NCBI RefSeq assembly: GCF_000960995.1 | Contig: NZ_CP009434.1 | Span: 248,001 to 312,000, forward strand | DNA length: 64,000 nucleotides | Direction of reading: 5' to 3' | Origin: Burkholderia glumae LMG 2196 = ATCC 33617 | Lineage (GTDB): Bacteria; Pseudomonadota; Gammaproteobacteria; Burkholderiales; Burkholderiaceae | Made by a program: the position numbers and the translations under genes | The notes under the pieces: generated by a model | The model's input: the letters and a program-made list of their open reading frames with translations, nothing else | Databases searched by the model: none | Told to the model about the DNA's origin: nothing | Part shown: positions 51,459 through 59,401 of the stretch, in pieces | How the letters are laid out: every line of letters begins with the position of its first letter | How positions within the stretch are numbered: the stretch's first letter is position 1

Positions 51459-52496
51459 TCAGTGTGTCGACTGCGCGTGGGCGGCGAGCGGCGCCTCGAA
51501 CGGGGTCCACGCCACCGCCGTGATCTCGCTGAAATCGCGCCATTCCTTGGTCCAGCTTCGGCCCGCGTCGCTGGAACGGAACAGGTGCCCGTACTTGGTG
51601 CCCGCATAGACGAGCGCCGGCCGGGCCGCATGCACGCCGAACGCCCAGAACGTGGAGTTCGGCGGCGTGCGCAGCTCGGTCTCGTGCCACGCATGGCCGC
51701 GATCCGTCGAGCGATAGATGCGGCTGCGGGTCCCCGGCGTGCCGTCGCCGATCGCCATCAGCAGGTCGCCTCCCGGCTGCGGCAGTTGCACCACGGTCCG
51801 TGTGTAGTACAGCCCATCGAAGCGGTCGCGCGACAGCTTGCCGTCCCAGGTCCGGCCCTCGTCCTCGCTCACGTAGACCGCGTTGACCGTCAGCAGCACC
51901 GCGGTCTTGGGCCGGCCCTGCGCGGCGGGCAGCACGGCGATCGCATGAATGTCGCTGTTGCGGATCGCGGTGCCGGGGCCATCCACGCGCGTCCAGCTCG
52001 CACCGGCATCGCCGCTGCGCCATGCCCCCCCCTCCTCCACGCCGTACCACACCTGGTTGCTGTCGTCCGGGTCCACGCAGATCGTCAGCAGCCGCGGACG
52101 ATTGACGCCCGAGCAGAACTCCGCAAGCTCGGGCGCCGTTCTCGCCCACGTCAGGCCGGCGTCGCTCGACTTGTAGAGCGCGGCGCGCGACGGCGCGCCG
52201 GTGCCGGCATACATGACCGCCGGGTTCGCGGGGTCGATCGCGATGGACCAGACCGTCTGCCCGTTCAGGCAGTTATCGGGGCGAAACCAGTGCGCGCCGC
52301 CATCCTCGCTGATGCACAGCCCCGAATCCGCGCCGGCATAGACGCGCGACGGCGTCGCGGGGTCCACCGCGAGCGCGCGCACGATGCCGTCGAACTCGAT
52401 CGCTTCGGCTAGCCCGAGACGATGCCAGGTCTTGCCCTCGTCGTTCGAGCGCAGGATGCCCTGCCCCGCGGTGGCGACCAGTACGGTTGCGGTCAT
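51459..52496 (-). CDS. BNR/sialidase-type repeat protein (WD40/YVTN/BNR propeller)
   Basis: 345 residues with repeated Asp-box-like motifs SNDEGKTWHR, SEDGGAHWFR, SSDAGLTWAR, SGDAGASWTR, SEDEGRTWDG, STDRGHAWHE and SSDAGRSWTK, about seven blades. No signal peptide or catalytic Asp/Glu/Tyr set of sialidases is evident, so probably a cytoplasmic beta-propeller. Ligand or enzymatic role unknown; unusual in a catabolic operon. AAGGAG upstream of the ATG. Confidence 0.83.
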   Translation of the reverse strand: MTATVLVATAGQGILRSNDEGKTWHRLGLAEAIEFDGIVRALAVDPATPSRVYAGADSGLCISEDGGAHWFRPDNCLNGQTVWSIAIDPANPAVMYAGTGAPSRAALYKSSDAGLTWARTAPELAEFCSGVNRPRLLTICVDPDDSNQVWYGVEEGGAWRSGDAGASWTRVDGPGTAIRNSDIHAIAVLPAAQGRPKTAVLLTVNAVYVSEDEGRTWDGKLSRDRFDGLYYTRTVVQLPQPGGDLLMAIGDGTPGTRSRIYRSTDRGHAWHETELRTPPNSTFWAFGVHAARPALVYAGTKYGHLFRSSDAGRSWTKEWRDFSEITAVAWTPFEAPLAAHAQSTH

Positions 52497-52511
52497 GAAG
52501 TGCTCCTTGTG

Positions 52512-53324
52512 TCAGAGAAAAATTCCGCGCGTGAGTCCGCCGTCGCAGCCGATCGACTCGCCGGTGATTGCGCCGGACTTCGGCGATGCGAGAAACGCGA
52601 CGATCCACCCCATTTCTTCCGGCTGCAGCACGCGGCGGATCGGCGTGAGCTTCACGTAGTCGGCCTCGACCGCCGCGGCCGTGAGCCCCTGCTTCTGCGC
52701 TTCTTTCTCGTAGAGTTCGTGAATGTGCGGCGTCTCGACCACGCCCGGATGAATCGTGTTGACCGTGATGCCGAACGGGCCGAGCTGGTCGGACAGCGTC
52801 TTGGTCAGGTGTACGATCGCCACGTTGCGCATGCCGGACAGCTGCTTGCTGCCGCGCCCCGTCAGGCCGCCGATGTTCACGATGCGGCCGAAGCCGTTGC
52901 GCCGCATGTGCGGCGCGGCCGCTTTCGCGCAGCGCAGGTAGCCGACCACCTTGATATCGATGTCCTGCAGCAGCCCCTGCGGGTCCGCTTGCTCCAGCTC
53001 CGTCCGCACCAGCCCGCCCGGGTGCGCGGCGCCGTTCAGCAGGATGTCGAGCCGGCCGAAGCGCTCGACGCTCGCGGCCATCGCCGCCTCGACCGACGCC
53101 ATGTCGGTCGTGTCCATCGTGACGGGCAGGATGGCGCCGGCCGCGCTGCCCAGCGGCGCGAGCGCCGCGCCAATCTCGGCAGCCGCCGCTTCGAGGTGCT
53201 CCATGCGCCGCGCGGCGATCGTGACGTCGACGCCTTCGCGCGCCAGTTCGAGCGCGACCGCCTTGCCGATGCCCATGCTGCCGCCGGTGATGAACGCGGC
53301 TTTTCCGTGCAGTTGCAGATCCAT
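52512..53324 (-). CDS. SDR-family protein lacking the catalytic Ser-Tyr-Lys
   Basis: 270 residues with a Rossmann fold (TGGSMGIGKAVALELA, residues 13-28) and the SDR C-terminal pattern (ESIGCDGGLTRG). The active-site segment reads NIGGLTGRGSKQLSGMRNVA; aligned to classical SDRs, the catalytic Ser is Gly (about 152-153), Tyr is Ser163 and Lys is Asn167, and NNAG is NGAA. It may therefore bind NAD(P) without classical dehydrogenase chemistry, or use another mechanism. ATG at 53324 chosen because the domain starts there; no clear ribosome site. Confidence 0.8.
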   Translation of the reverse strand: MDLQLHGKAAFITGGSMGIGKAVALELAREGVDVTIAARRMEHLEAAAAEIGAALAPLGSAAGAILPVTMDTTDMASVEAAMAASVERFGRLDILLNGAAHPGGLVRTELEQADPQGLLQDIDIKVVGYLRCAKAAAPHMRRNGFGRIVNIGGLTGRGSKQLSGMRNVAIVHLTKTLSDQLGPFGITVNTIHPGVVETPHIHELYEKEAQKQGLTAAAVEADYVKLTPIRRVLQPEEMGWIVAFLASPKSGAITGESIGCDGGLTRGIFL

Positions 53325-53373
53325 GTCGATGAGAGGTGAGAGTCGGGATTGAGGAAACGATCGCGCGGCGCGA

Positions 53374-54954
53374 TCAGGACAACTGCATTTCGATGAGTGT
53401 CGGCCCGTCGGCATGAGCGAGCGCGTCGTCGAGCGCTCGCACCAGCGCCTGCGTGTCGCTCGCGCGTCGGGCCGGCACGCCATAGCCGCGCGACAGCGCG
53501 AGCCAGTCGATCGGCGGATCGTCCAGTTGCGTCAGGCGGCTCGCGTGCGGCGTGTCGGCCGGCAGGCCGCTGCGCGCGAGCTCGGTCTGCAGGATGCCGT
53601 AGCGACGGTTCGAGGCGATCAGCATCACGATCGGCAAGCGCTCGCGCGCCATGGTCCACAGCGACTGGATCGTGTACTGCGCACTGCCGTCGGACTGCAG
53701 CGCAAAGACGCGGCGGTCCGGGCATGCGACGGCCGCGCCGAGCGCCACCGGCAGGCCCTGGCCGATCGCGCCGCCCGTATTCGTGAGAATGGTATGGCGA
53801 CGCGCGCGCGCCGACGCGGTCACGAACGGGTAGCCGCAGGTGCCGCCCTCGATCGAGACGATCGCGTTATCGGGCAGCGCATTCGCGAGCACGCAGCCGA
53901 CGGCCTGCGGCGTGAGCGGCCCGCCCGCCACCTGCCAGCGCTCGACGCACACGCCCTGGTCATTCGCTGCCGCGCCGAGCCGCTCGGCCAGCGCCTCCAG
54001 CGCGTCGTCCGCCGCGTCGCCCGGGGCCGCCAGCATGACGATATCGTCCGGCCGCGCGAGCTCGCCGGGAATCCCGTCGTAGCCGAAGTAAGTGACGGGC
54101 GCCAGCGCGCCGGCCAGCACCACGCGCCGGCCCGCCAGCGCCGCCAGCGCCGGCTCGGGGAAATAAGGCAGGCGGTCGATGTCGGGCAGGCCGCCGCCGC
54201 GCTCGGCCCGCGCCGGAAACGTCTCGCTGAAGCAGGCCGCACCGGTCGCCGCCGCGATGCGGGCGGCCGCGCGCTGCCCGCGCGCCGACAAGGCGCGCTG
54301 GCCCAGCAGCAGGACGGCGCGATCGCCGCCGAGCAGCAGATCGGCCACCCGCTCGACGCGCTCCGGGTCGAACGAGGCCGCAGCCGGGCGCACGACCGCG
54401 GGCGACGCCCCGCCGCGTATCCGCGCGGACTGGAGATCGACGGGCAGGACCAGCGTCGCGACGCCGCGCTGCGCGCCCATCGCAGCGGCAATCGCGTCGG
54501 CCGTATCGGTCGCGAGATCGGTGTCGCGCGCCACGCTGCGGTACCACACCGACACCGGGCGCGCGAGCGATTCGATGTCGGACGTCAGCGGCGCGTCGTA
54601 CTTCAGATGCGCGCGCGTGTGATCGCCGACGATGTTCAGGATCGGCGTGCGGGCGCGGCGCGCATTGTGCAGATTGGCAATGCCGTTGGCGTGGCCGGGG
54701 CCGAGGTGCAGCAGCGTCATCGCGGGCTTGCCGGCCATGCGGCCGTAGCCGTCCGCGGCTCCCGTGCACACGCCCTCGAACAGGCCGAGGATCGGGCGCA
54801 CGCCCGCCACGGTGTCGAGCGCACCGACGAACGGCATCTCGGTGGTGCCGGGATTGGCGAAACAGACGCCGACGCCGGCGTCTCGCGCCGTGGTGAGCAC
54901 GACGCTCGCCCCGCTGCTTGCTTCGGTATCGCGGTGCAACTGTGGAAGGTTCAT
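53374..54954 (-). CDS. Thiamine diphosphate-dependent enzyme (acetolactate synthase/benzoylformate decarboxylase-like)
   Basis: 526 residues. N-terminal pyrimidine-binding domain with catalytic Glu region (GLFEGVCTGAADGYGRMAGK), central domain, and C-terminal PP domain with the GDG-type metal motif as SDGSAQYTIQSLW and SNRRYGILQTEL. The GDG Gly is replaced by Ser (QSDGS). Family: benzoylformate/phenylpyruvate decarboxylases, acetolactate synthase large subunit-like enzymes. First gene of the operon; would decarboxylate or ligate a 2-keto acid, giving an aldehyde for the terminal ALDH. Confidence 0.86.
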   Translation of the reverse strand: MNLPQLHRDTEASSGASVVLTTARDAGVGVCFANPGTTEMPFVGALDTVAGVRPILGLFEGVCTGAADGYGRMAGKPAMTLLHLGPGHANGIANLHNARRARTPILNIVGDHTRAHLKYDAPLTSDIESLARPVSVWYRSVARDTDLATDTADAIAAAMGAQRGVATLVLPVDLQSARIRGGASPAVVRPAAASFDPERVERVADLLLGGDRAVLLLGQRALSARGQRAAARIAAATGAACFSETFPARAERGGGLPDIDRLPYFPEPALAALAGRRVVLAGALAPVTYFGYDGIPGELARPDDIVMLAAPGDAADDALEALAERLGAAANDQGVCVERWQVAGGPLTPQAVGCVLANALPDNAIVSIEGGTCGYPFVTASARARRHTILTNTGGAIGQGLPVALGAAVACPDRRVFALQSDGSAQYTIQSLWTMARERLPIVMLIASNRRYGILQTELARSGLPADTPHASRLTQLDDPPIDWLALSRGYGVPARRASDTQALVRALDDALAHADGPTLIEMQLS

Positions 54955-54988
54955 GGGACGGCTCGGCGAGTTTGACTGTTTTTCATTT

Positions 54989-55007
54989 AATCCCGAAATA
55001 CGGGATT
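54989..55007. promoter_or_regulatory. Inverted repeat AATCCCG-N5-CGGGATT upstream of the ThDP operon
   Basis: Perfect 7-bp arms with a 5-base spacer, 35 bases before the ThDP gene ATG. The inner 19-bp pattern AATCCC-N7-GGGATT is the same as at 37509-37527. Good candidate operator; IclR-family or FeaR/EutR-type binding is untested. Confidence 0.55.
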
Positions 55008-55120
55008 TGTCAAACTACGCACGTCGTCTTGGCCACTTGTTTCGATCCACGTTTACCCGATATTTTCGAAATTTTCACCAGGAAAAGCGTCGAAGGGACG
55101 GTTCCCTCAACTTCGATTTC

Positions 55121-55158
55121 TAGATTCATTTCCCGCTATTCGGTATTTTATGAATCTA
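55121..55158. repeat. 9-bp inverted repeat TAGATTCAT / ATGAATCTA, 20-base spacer
   Basis: Perfect arms at 55121-55129 and 55150-55158. The spacer carries the degenerate TCCCG-CTATT-CGGTATT dyad. Could be a looped or two-site operator. Confidence 0.6.
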
Positions 55159-55493
55159 CGCGTTCGTTCGAACCCGCCACCGCCCGACCTGGCCATGAAG
55201 CAGCGACCGCCATCCCCGCGGCAAGACGAGGCGCGAAACGAGCCAGGCGCGGTGACTGGCGCGGGCAGGCTTGCCGCGGGCGTTGGCACGCATGCCGCAC
55301 GGCACGCCGGCACGCCGCAGCATGGCCGCACGCCCGATCGGCTGACGGCAGGCTTGGGCGGCAAGCGGCCATGCCGCCCCGAACTCGTACCGGCGCCTTA
55401 ACGCAAAACTGTATCGGTACTGTATCGAAGTCTGTCGCTACACTGGCCCTTCATCCACACGCCGCCCAGGCGACACCGCAGAAGAGGCCCCCC

Positions 55494-56108
55494 ATGGACA
55501 TCAACACCCTGAGCGCCCTGCCCGCCGGCATGCTGTTCGCGCTCGTCACGTCGATCACGCCCGGCCCGAACAACACGATGCTGCTCGCCTCGGGCGTCAA
55601 TTTCGGTTTCCGCCGGACCATGCCGCACATGGTCGGCATCAGCAGCGGCGTGGCGATCATGATGCTCGCGATCGGTCTCGGCCTCGGCAAGGCGTTCTCG
55701 CGCATGCCCTTGCTCTATACGGTGCTGGAAGTCGCGAGCATCGCCTATCTGCTCTATCTCGCCTGGAAGATCGCCACCTCGGGCGAAGTGAGTGCTCACC
55801 AAGGCAAAGCACGCCCGATGACCTTCGTCGAGGCCGCGCTATTCCAGTGGGTCAATCCGAAGGCCTGGATGATGGTGCTGACCGCGGCAACCACCGTGCA
55901 ACTCTCCGAGAGCTACGGCGCCAACGCGATGGGCATGGCCGTGGTGTTCATCCTGGTCGGCTTCCCGTGCATCAGCGTGTGGGCCGCGTTCGGCCAGGGC
56001 ATGCGCGGCTTCCTGTCGAACCGCCGCCGGCTGCGCGCGTTCAACGTGACGATGGCGGGGCTGCTGGTGGCCTCGCTCTATCCCGCCGCGGCGAAGCTCG
56101 CGGCTTGA
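55494..56108 (+). CDS. LysE-family exporter (RhtB type)
   Basis: 204 residues, about six hydrophobic segments, LysE/RhtB signature (SITPGPNNTMLLASGVNFGF near residues 20-40, then FQWVNPKAWMMVLTA). Exports amino acids, homoserine lactones or related small molecules in characterised members. Divergent from the ThDP operon, not obviously linked to it. Not preceded by the Lrp/LysG-type regulator usual for LysE. Confidence 0.85.
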   Translation: MDINTLSALPAGMLFALVTSITPGPNNTMLLASGVNFGFRRTMPHMVGISSGVAIMMLAIGLGLGKAFSRMPLLYTVLEVASIAYLLYLAWKIATSGEVSAHQGKARPMTFVEAALFQWVNPKAWMMVLTAATTVQLSESYGANAMGMAVVFILVGFPCISVWAAFGQGMRGFLSNRRRLRAFNVTMAGLLVASLYPAAAKLAA

Positions 56109-56277
56109 CGGATCGCGGCTCGCGCGGCGCCGCCGCGGCCAGGCGCGCCGGCCTTCGGTGCGCGCAGCGCCTCGCCGCGCGTTCGCGCCCCGCTTGCCGC
56201 TCGCCGTCGGCAAGCGTAGGCTGAGCGTCCGGGTGCCGGCGCGCCGACGGCGCACGCGCCCGGCCAGGAGACAGCCA

Positions 56278-56526
56278 ATGAAGACCATCGTGAAAGCCGG
56301 CGACCGCATCGAGGGCCTGCACTGGCTCGCCGAATATCACCCCAACACCCATCACATCCGCGTCACGCGCGAACACAGCGAAGTCGGCATGTACGTCGCG
56401 CCGCGCACGCTGTTCGGCGACGAACACACGATGCGCGCGGCCACGCCCGCCGATCGGCGCGGCGTGGAGTCGGCACTGCGTGCCTACCTGCGCCAGTTCG
56501 CCAAGGTCCACGACGCGCCGGAATGA
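56278..56526 (+). CDS. Small conserved-looking protein of unknown function
   Basis: 82 residues (IVKAGDRIEGLHWLAEYHPN, then VTREHSEVGMYVAPRTLFGD). I do not recognise the family. Good ribosome site (GGAGACAGCCA before the ATG at 56278) and normal codon bias support it being real. 169 bases after the LysE exporter, followed immediately by a strong hairpin. Confidence 0.65.
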   Translation: MKTIVKAGDRIEGLHWLAEYHPNTHHIRVTREHSEVGMYVAPRTLFGDEHTMRAATPADRRGVESALRAYLRQFAKVHDAPE

Positions 56527-56527
56527 A

Positions 56528-56563
56528 AACGGGGCGGTAGCCACCCATGGCCACCGCCCCGTT
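56528..56563. terminator. Bidirectional hairpin terminator between convergent genes
   Basis: 16-bp stem with one mismatched pair (AACGGGGCGG... / ...CCGCCCCGTT) and a four-base CCCA loop, lying two bases after the small gene's stop and 80 bases beyond the end of pcaC. On the minus strand the stem is followed by a short T stretch (GTTTTC), so it suits the pca operon best. Confidence 0.8.
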
Positions 56564-56643
56564 GCGCGCACGCGGCGTTCGCCGCGTCATTCAACCCGGC
56601 GCCGGGCGCGTCCGCCGCGCCAGCGGCGCGGCCCGGCCCGCGC

Positions 56644-57036
56644 TCATGGCGCGGCGGCCGCGTCCTCCTCCTTGAAGATCCGCTCGGCGAGATGGAACGC
56701 CGAGTTGGCCGCCGGCACGCCGCAATAGATCGCGGCCTGCATCAGCACTTCCTTGATCTCGTCGCGCGTCACGCCGTTGTTCTTCGCGGCGCGCAGATGC
56801 AGCGCGAGTTCCTCGCCACGATTGAGCGCCACCATCATCGCGATGGTCAGCAGGCTGCGGGTATGGCGAGGCAGCCCCTCGCGCGTCCAGATCTCGCCCC
56901 AGGCATAGCGCGTGATGAGATCCTGGAAGTCGGTGGTCAGCTCGCTGCGGTTGGCGAGCGAGCGCTCCACGTGCGCCTCGCCGAGCACCGCGCGGCGCAC
57001 GCCCAGCCCGTTTTCATAGCGTTGCTTGTCGTCCAT
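56644..57036 (-). CDS. pcaC: PcaC: 4-carboxymuconolactone decarboxylase
   Basis: 130 residues, the usual stand-alone length. Carboxymuconolactone decarboxylase motifs: ENGLGVRRAVLGEAHVERSL, ITRYAWGEIWTREGLPRHTR, SLLTIAMMVALNRGEELALH and AIYCGVPAANSAFHLA. Converts 4-carboxymuconolactone to beta-ketoadipate enol-lactone. GAGGGA upstream of the ATG. Last gene of pcaIJBDC. Confidence 0.93.
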   Translation of the reverse strand: MDDKQRYENGLGVRRAVLGEAHVERSLANRSELTTDFQDLITRYAWGEIWTREGLPRHTRSLLTIAMMVALNRGEELALHLRAAKNNGVTRDEIKEVLMQAAIYCGVPAANSAFHLAERIFKEEDAAAAP

Positions 57037-57050
57037 GCGTCGGTCCCTCG

Positions 57051-57836
57051 TCAGGCGGTCAGGAAATCGAGCAGCGCGCGATTGAAGCCGTCGGCACATT
57101 CGATGTTGGAGATGTGCGCGGCATCGAACTCCACGTGGCGCGCGCCCGGGATCGCGGCGGCCAGCGCGCGCCCAAGTTCGGGCGGCGTCGACATGTCGTG
57201 CGCGCCCGTCACCACCAGCACCGGCAGCGCGATGCCCTTCACGTCCTCGCGCAGGTCGGCGGTGTTCAGCGCCTCGCAGTTGGCCGCGTAGCCGTGGCGG
57301 TCGTGATGGACGAAGACGTCGCGTATCACGTCCACGAGGCGCGGCTCGGCCGTGAAGAAGGCCGGCTTGAACCAGCGCGGCAGCACCGCGTCGACGAGCG
57401 CGTGCATGCCTTCGTCGCGCGCCTTCGCGGCACGCGGCTCCCACACCTCGGGCGTGCCGATCTTCGCGCTGGTGTTGGCGAGCACGGCGCGCCCGATGCG
57501 CTGCGGATAGCGCGCGGCCAGCGCGGCGCCGGTCAGGCCGCCCATCGAGATGCCGCAGAAATGGGCGCGCTCGATGCCGAGCTGGTCGAGCAGGCCGACC
57601 ACGTCGCCGGCCAGCTGGTCGATCGTATAGGGGCCGGGCGGCACGTCCGAGTGGCCGTGGCCGCGCGTGTCGTAGCGCAGCAGGTTGAAGCGCGCGCGCA
57701 GCGCCGCGATCTGCGCGGCCCACATCGTCAGGTCCGCGCCGAGCGAATTCGAAAATACCAGCCACGGTGCGTCGGCGCTCGCGGCGCGGTCGATGCGGTA
57801 ATGCAGCTTCACACCGTTGACAGAAGCAAAGGGCAT
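57051..57836 (-). CDS. pcaD: PcaD: 3-oxoadipate enol-lactonase
   Basis: 261-residue alpha/beta hydrolase. Nucleophile S97 (FCGISMGGLTG), HGHSDVPPGPYTIDQL region, acid/base in TGAHDMSTPPELG and AAHISNIECADGFN, all typical of PcaD. Hydrolyses beta-ketoadipate enol-lactone to beta-ketoadipate. AAGGAG upstream of the ATG; 14 bases before pcaC. Confidence 0.94.
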   Translation of the reverse strand: MPFASVNGVKLHYRIDRAASADAPWLVFSNSLGADLTMWAAQIAALRARFNLLRYDTRGHGHSDVPPGPYTIDQLAGDVVGLLDQLGIERAHFCGISMGGLTGAALAARYPQRIGRAVLANTSAKIGTPEVWEPRAAKARDEGMHALVDAVLPRWFKPAFFTAEPRLVDVIRDVFVHHDRHGYAANCEALNTADLREDVKGIALPVLVVTGAHDMSTPPELGRALAAAIPGARHVEFDAAHISNIECADGFNRALLDFLTA

Positions 57837-57853
57837 CGTTGGTTCTCCTTGGT

Positions 57854-59212
57854 TTAGGCGTGGCCCGCGTGGCGCACGAGCACGGCATCGACGAACGCAG
57901 CGGCTTCGCCGACGTAATGGGCGGGATCGAGCAGCCGGCGCAGCGCGTCGGGCGTCAGGTGCGCGCCGACGGCCGGCTCGGCGGCCAGCACCTCGTGCAG
58001 CGTGCGGCCGGTGCGCACCGCTTCCTGCGAGGCCTGCTCGACCAGGTGGTGCGCGTCGAGCCGGCCGATCCGGTCGCCGAGCGCGAGCATCACGGCCTCG
58101 CCGAGCACCAGGCCGCGCGTGGCGTCGAGGTTGGCGGCAAGCCGCGCGGTGTCGACCTGCAGGCCGCCGACGATCTGCGCGACACCGGCGAGCGCGCCGC
58201 CCGCGAGCCGCGCGAGTTCGGGCAGCGCGTCCCACTCGGCCTGCCAGCCGCCCAGCGCGCGCTCGTGCTCCTGCACCATCCCGGCGAACACGGTGGCGGC
58301 AAGCCCCGGCGCGCGCACGGCGGCGCTCAGCACGGCCGCGCAGCCGACCGGGTTGCGCTTGTGCGGCATGGTGGACGAGCCGCCCTTGCCGGCCGCGGCG
58401 GGCTCGGCCAGCTCGCCGATCTCGGTCTGCATCTGCAGGGAGATGTCGCGCGCGATCTTGCCGAGCGTGCCGATCACCATCGCGAAGAACGCGGCCGTCT
58501 CGGCGATGCGGTCGCGCTGCGTGTGCCACGGCAGGTCGGGCAGCGCGAGCGCCAGCTCGGCCGCGAGCGAGGCGGCCACGCGCGGCGCGGCCTCGCGCAG
58601 GCTCGCGAGCGTGCCGGCCGCGCCGCCGAACTGCAGCACCAGCACCTCGCCGCGCAGCGCGGCGAGACGCCGGCGGTGGCGGCCCAGCGCGTCGAGCCAT
58701 TGCGCGAACTTCAGGCCCAGCGTGATCGGCAGCGCCTGCTGCAGCCAGGTGCGGCCGATCATCGGCGTGGCGCGGTGCACGCGCGCCAGCTCGGCAAGCG
58801 ACGCGCAGACCGTGTCGAGCCGCAGCGCGAGCGCGTCGAAGGTCTCGCGCAGCTGCAGCACGAGGCCGGTGTCGAGGATGTCCTGGCTCGTCGCGCCCCA
58901 GTGGACGAACTTCGCCGCCTCGGCGTCGGCGTCCTTGACGCGCGCGGTCAGCTGCTTGACGAGCGGAATCGCGAGGTTGCCGCCGAGCGCGGCATCGCGC
59001 GCGAGTGCCTCGGCGTCGAGCCGTTCGGCGCGGCAGGCGGCCTCGATCGGCGCGACCGCGGCGGCCGGAATCACGCCGTGCGCGGCGAGCGCACGCGCGA
59101 GCGCGGCCTCGACGTCGAGCATGCGCTGCAGCGTCGCCGTCGGCGACCAGATCCGGATCAGCGCGGCATCGCCGCCGATCAGGGAAGTCAAGCGGGCGCT
59201 GTGTTCAAACAT
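57854..59212 (-). CDS. pcaB: PcaB: 3-carboxy-cis,cis-muconate cycloisomerase
   Basis: 452 residues, fumarase/aspartase superfamily. Signature GSSTMPHKRNPVGC near residue 270; other conserved blocks are HWGATSQDILDTGLVLQ and RTWLQQALPITLG. Cyclises 3-carboxymuconate to 4-carboxymuconolactone. ATG at 59212 has no evident Shine-Dalgarno; spaced 17 bases before pcaD and 189 bases after pcaJ. Confidence 0.93.
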   Translation of the reverse strand: MFEHSARLTSLIGGDAALIRIWSPTATLQRMLDVEAALARALAAHGVIPAAAVAPIEAACRAERLDAEALARDAALGGNLAIPLVKQLTARVKDADAEAAKFVHWGATSQDILDTGLVLQLRETFDALALRLDTVCASLAELARVHRATPMIGRTWLQQALPITLGLKFAQWLDALGRHRRRLAALRGEVLVLQFGGAAGTLASLREAAPRVAASLAAELALALPDLPWHTQRDRIAETAAFFAMVIGTLGKIARDISLQMQTEIGELAEPAAAGKGGSSTMPHKRNPVGCAAVLSAAVRAPGLAATVFAGMVQEHERALGGWQAEWDALPELARLAGGALAGVAQIVGGLQVDTARLAANLDATRGLVLGEAVMLALGDRIGRLDAHHLVEQASQEAVRTGRTLHEVLAAEPAVGAHLTPDALRRLLDPAHYVGEAAAFVDAVLVRHAGHA

Positions 59213-59401
59213 GGGAGGATGGCAAGGTCGAAAAGGGCCGATAGCGCGTATTGTCCACCGAAGCGCGGCAGGGTGCGCCGGCCGCGCCGGCGTGGTGCCG
59301 GCGGCAGGCAGCGGCGGCGCGGCGCGAACCCGGCGCATCGCCGCCGCGCCGGGCTCGCCGCGGCACGCGCCGGTGCCCGCTGGCGAGGCCGCCGCCGGCG
59401 C

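Larger units (their letters stand above)
54955..55493. promoter_or_regulatory. Operon promoter region, AT-rich, with several dyads
   Basis: 539 bases between the ThDP operon (minus) and the LysE gene (plus). 54975-55155 is markedly AT-rich compared with its surroundings. It contains the AATCCC-N7-GGGATT repeat, a weaker relative (TCCCG-CTATT-CGGTATT at 55131-55147), and a 9-bp inverted repeat bracketing the latter. No gene seen. Confidence 0.5.
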
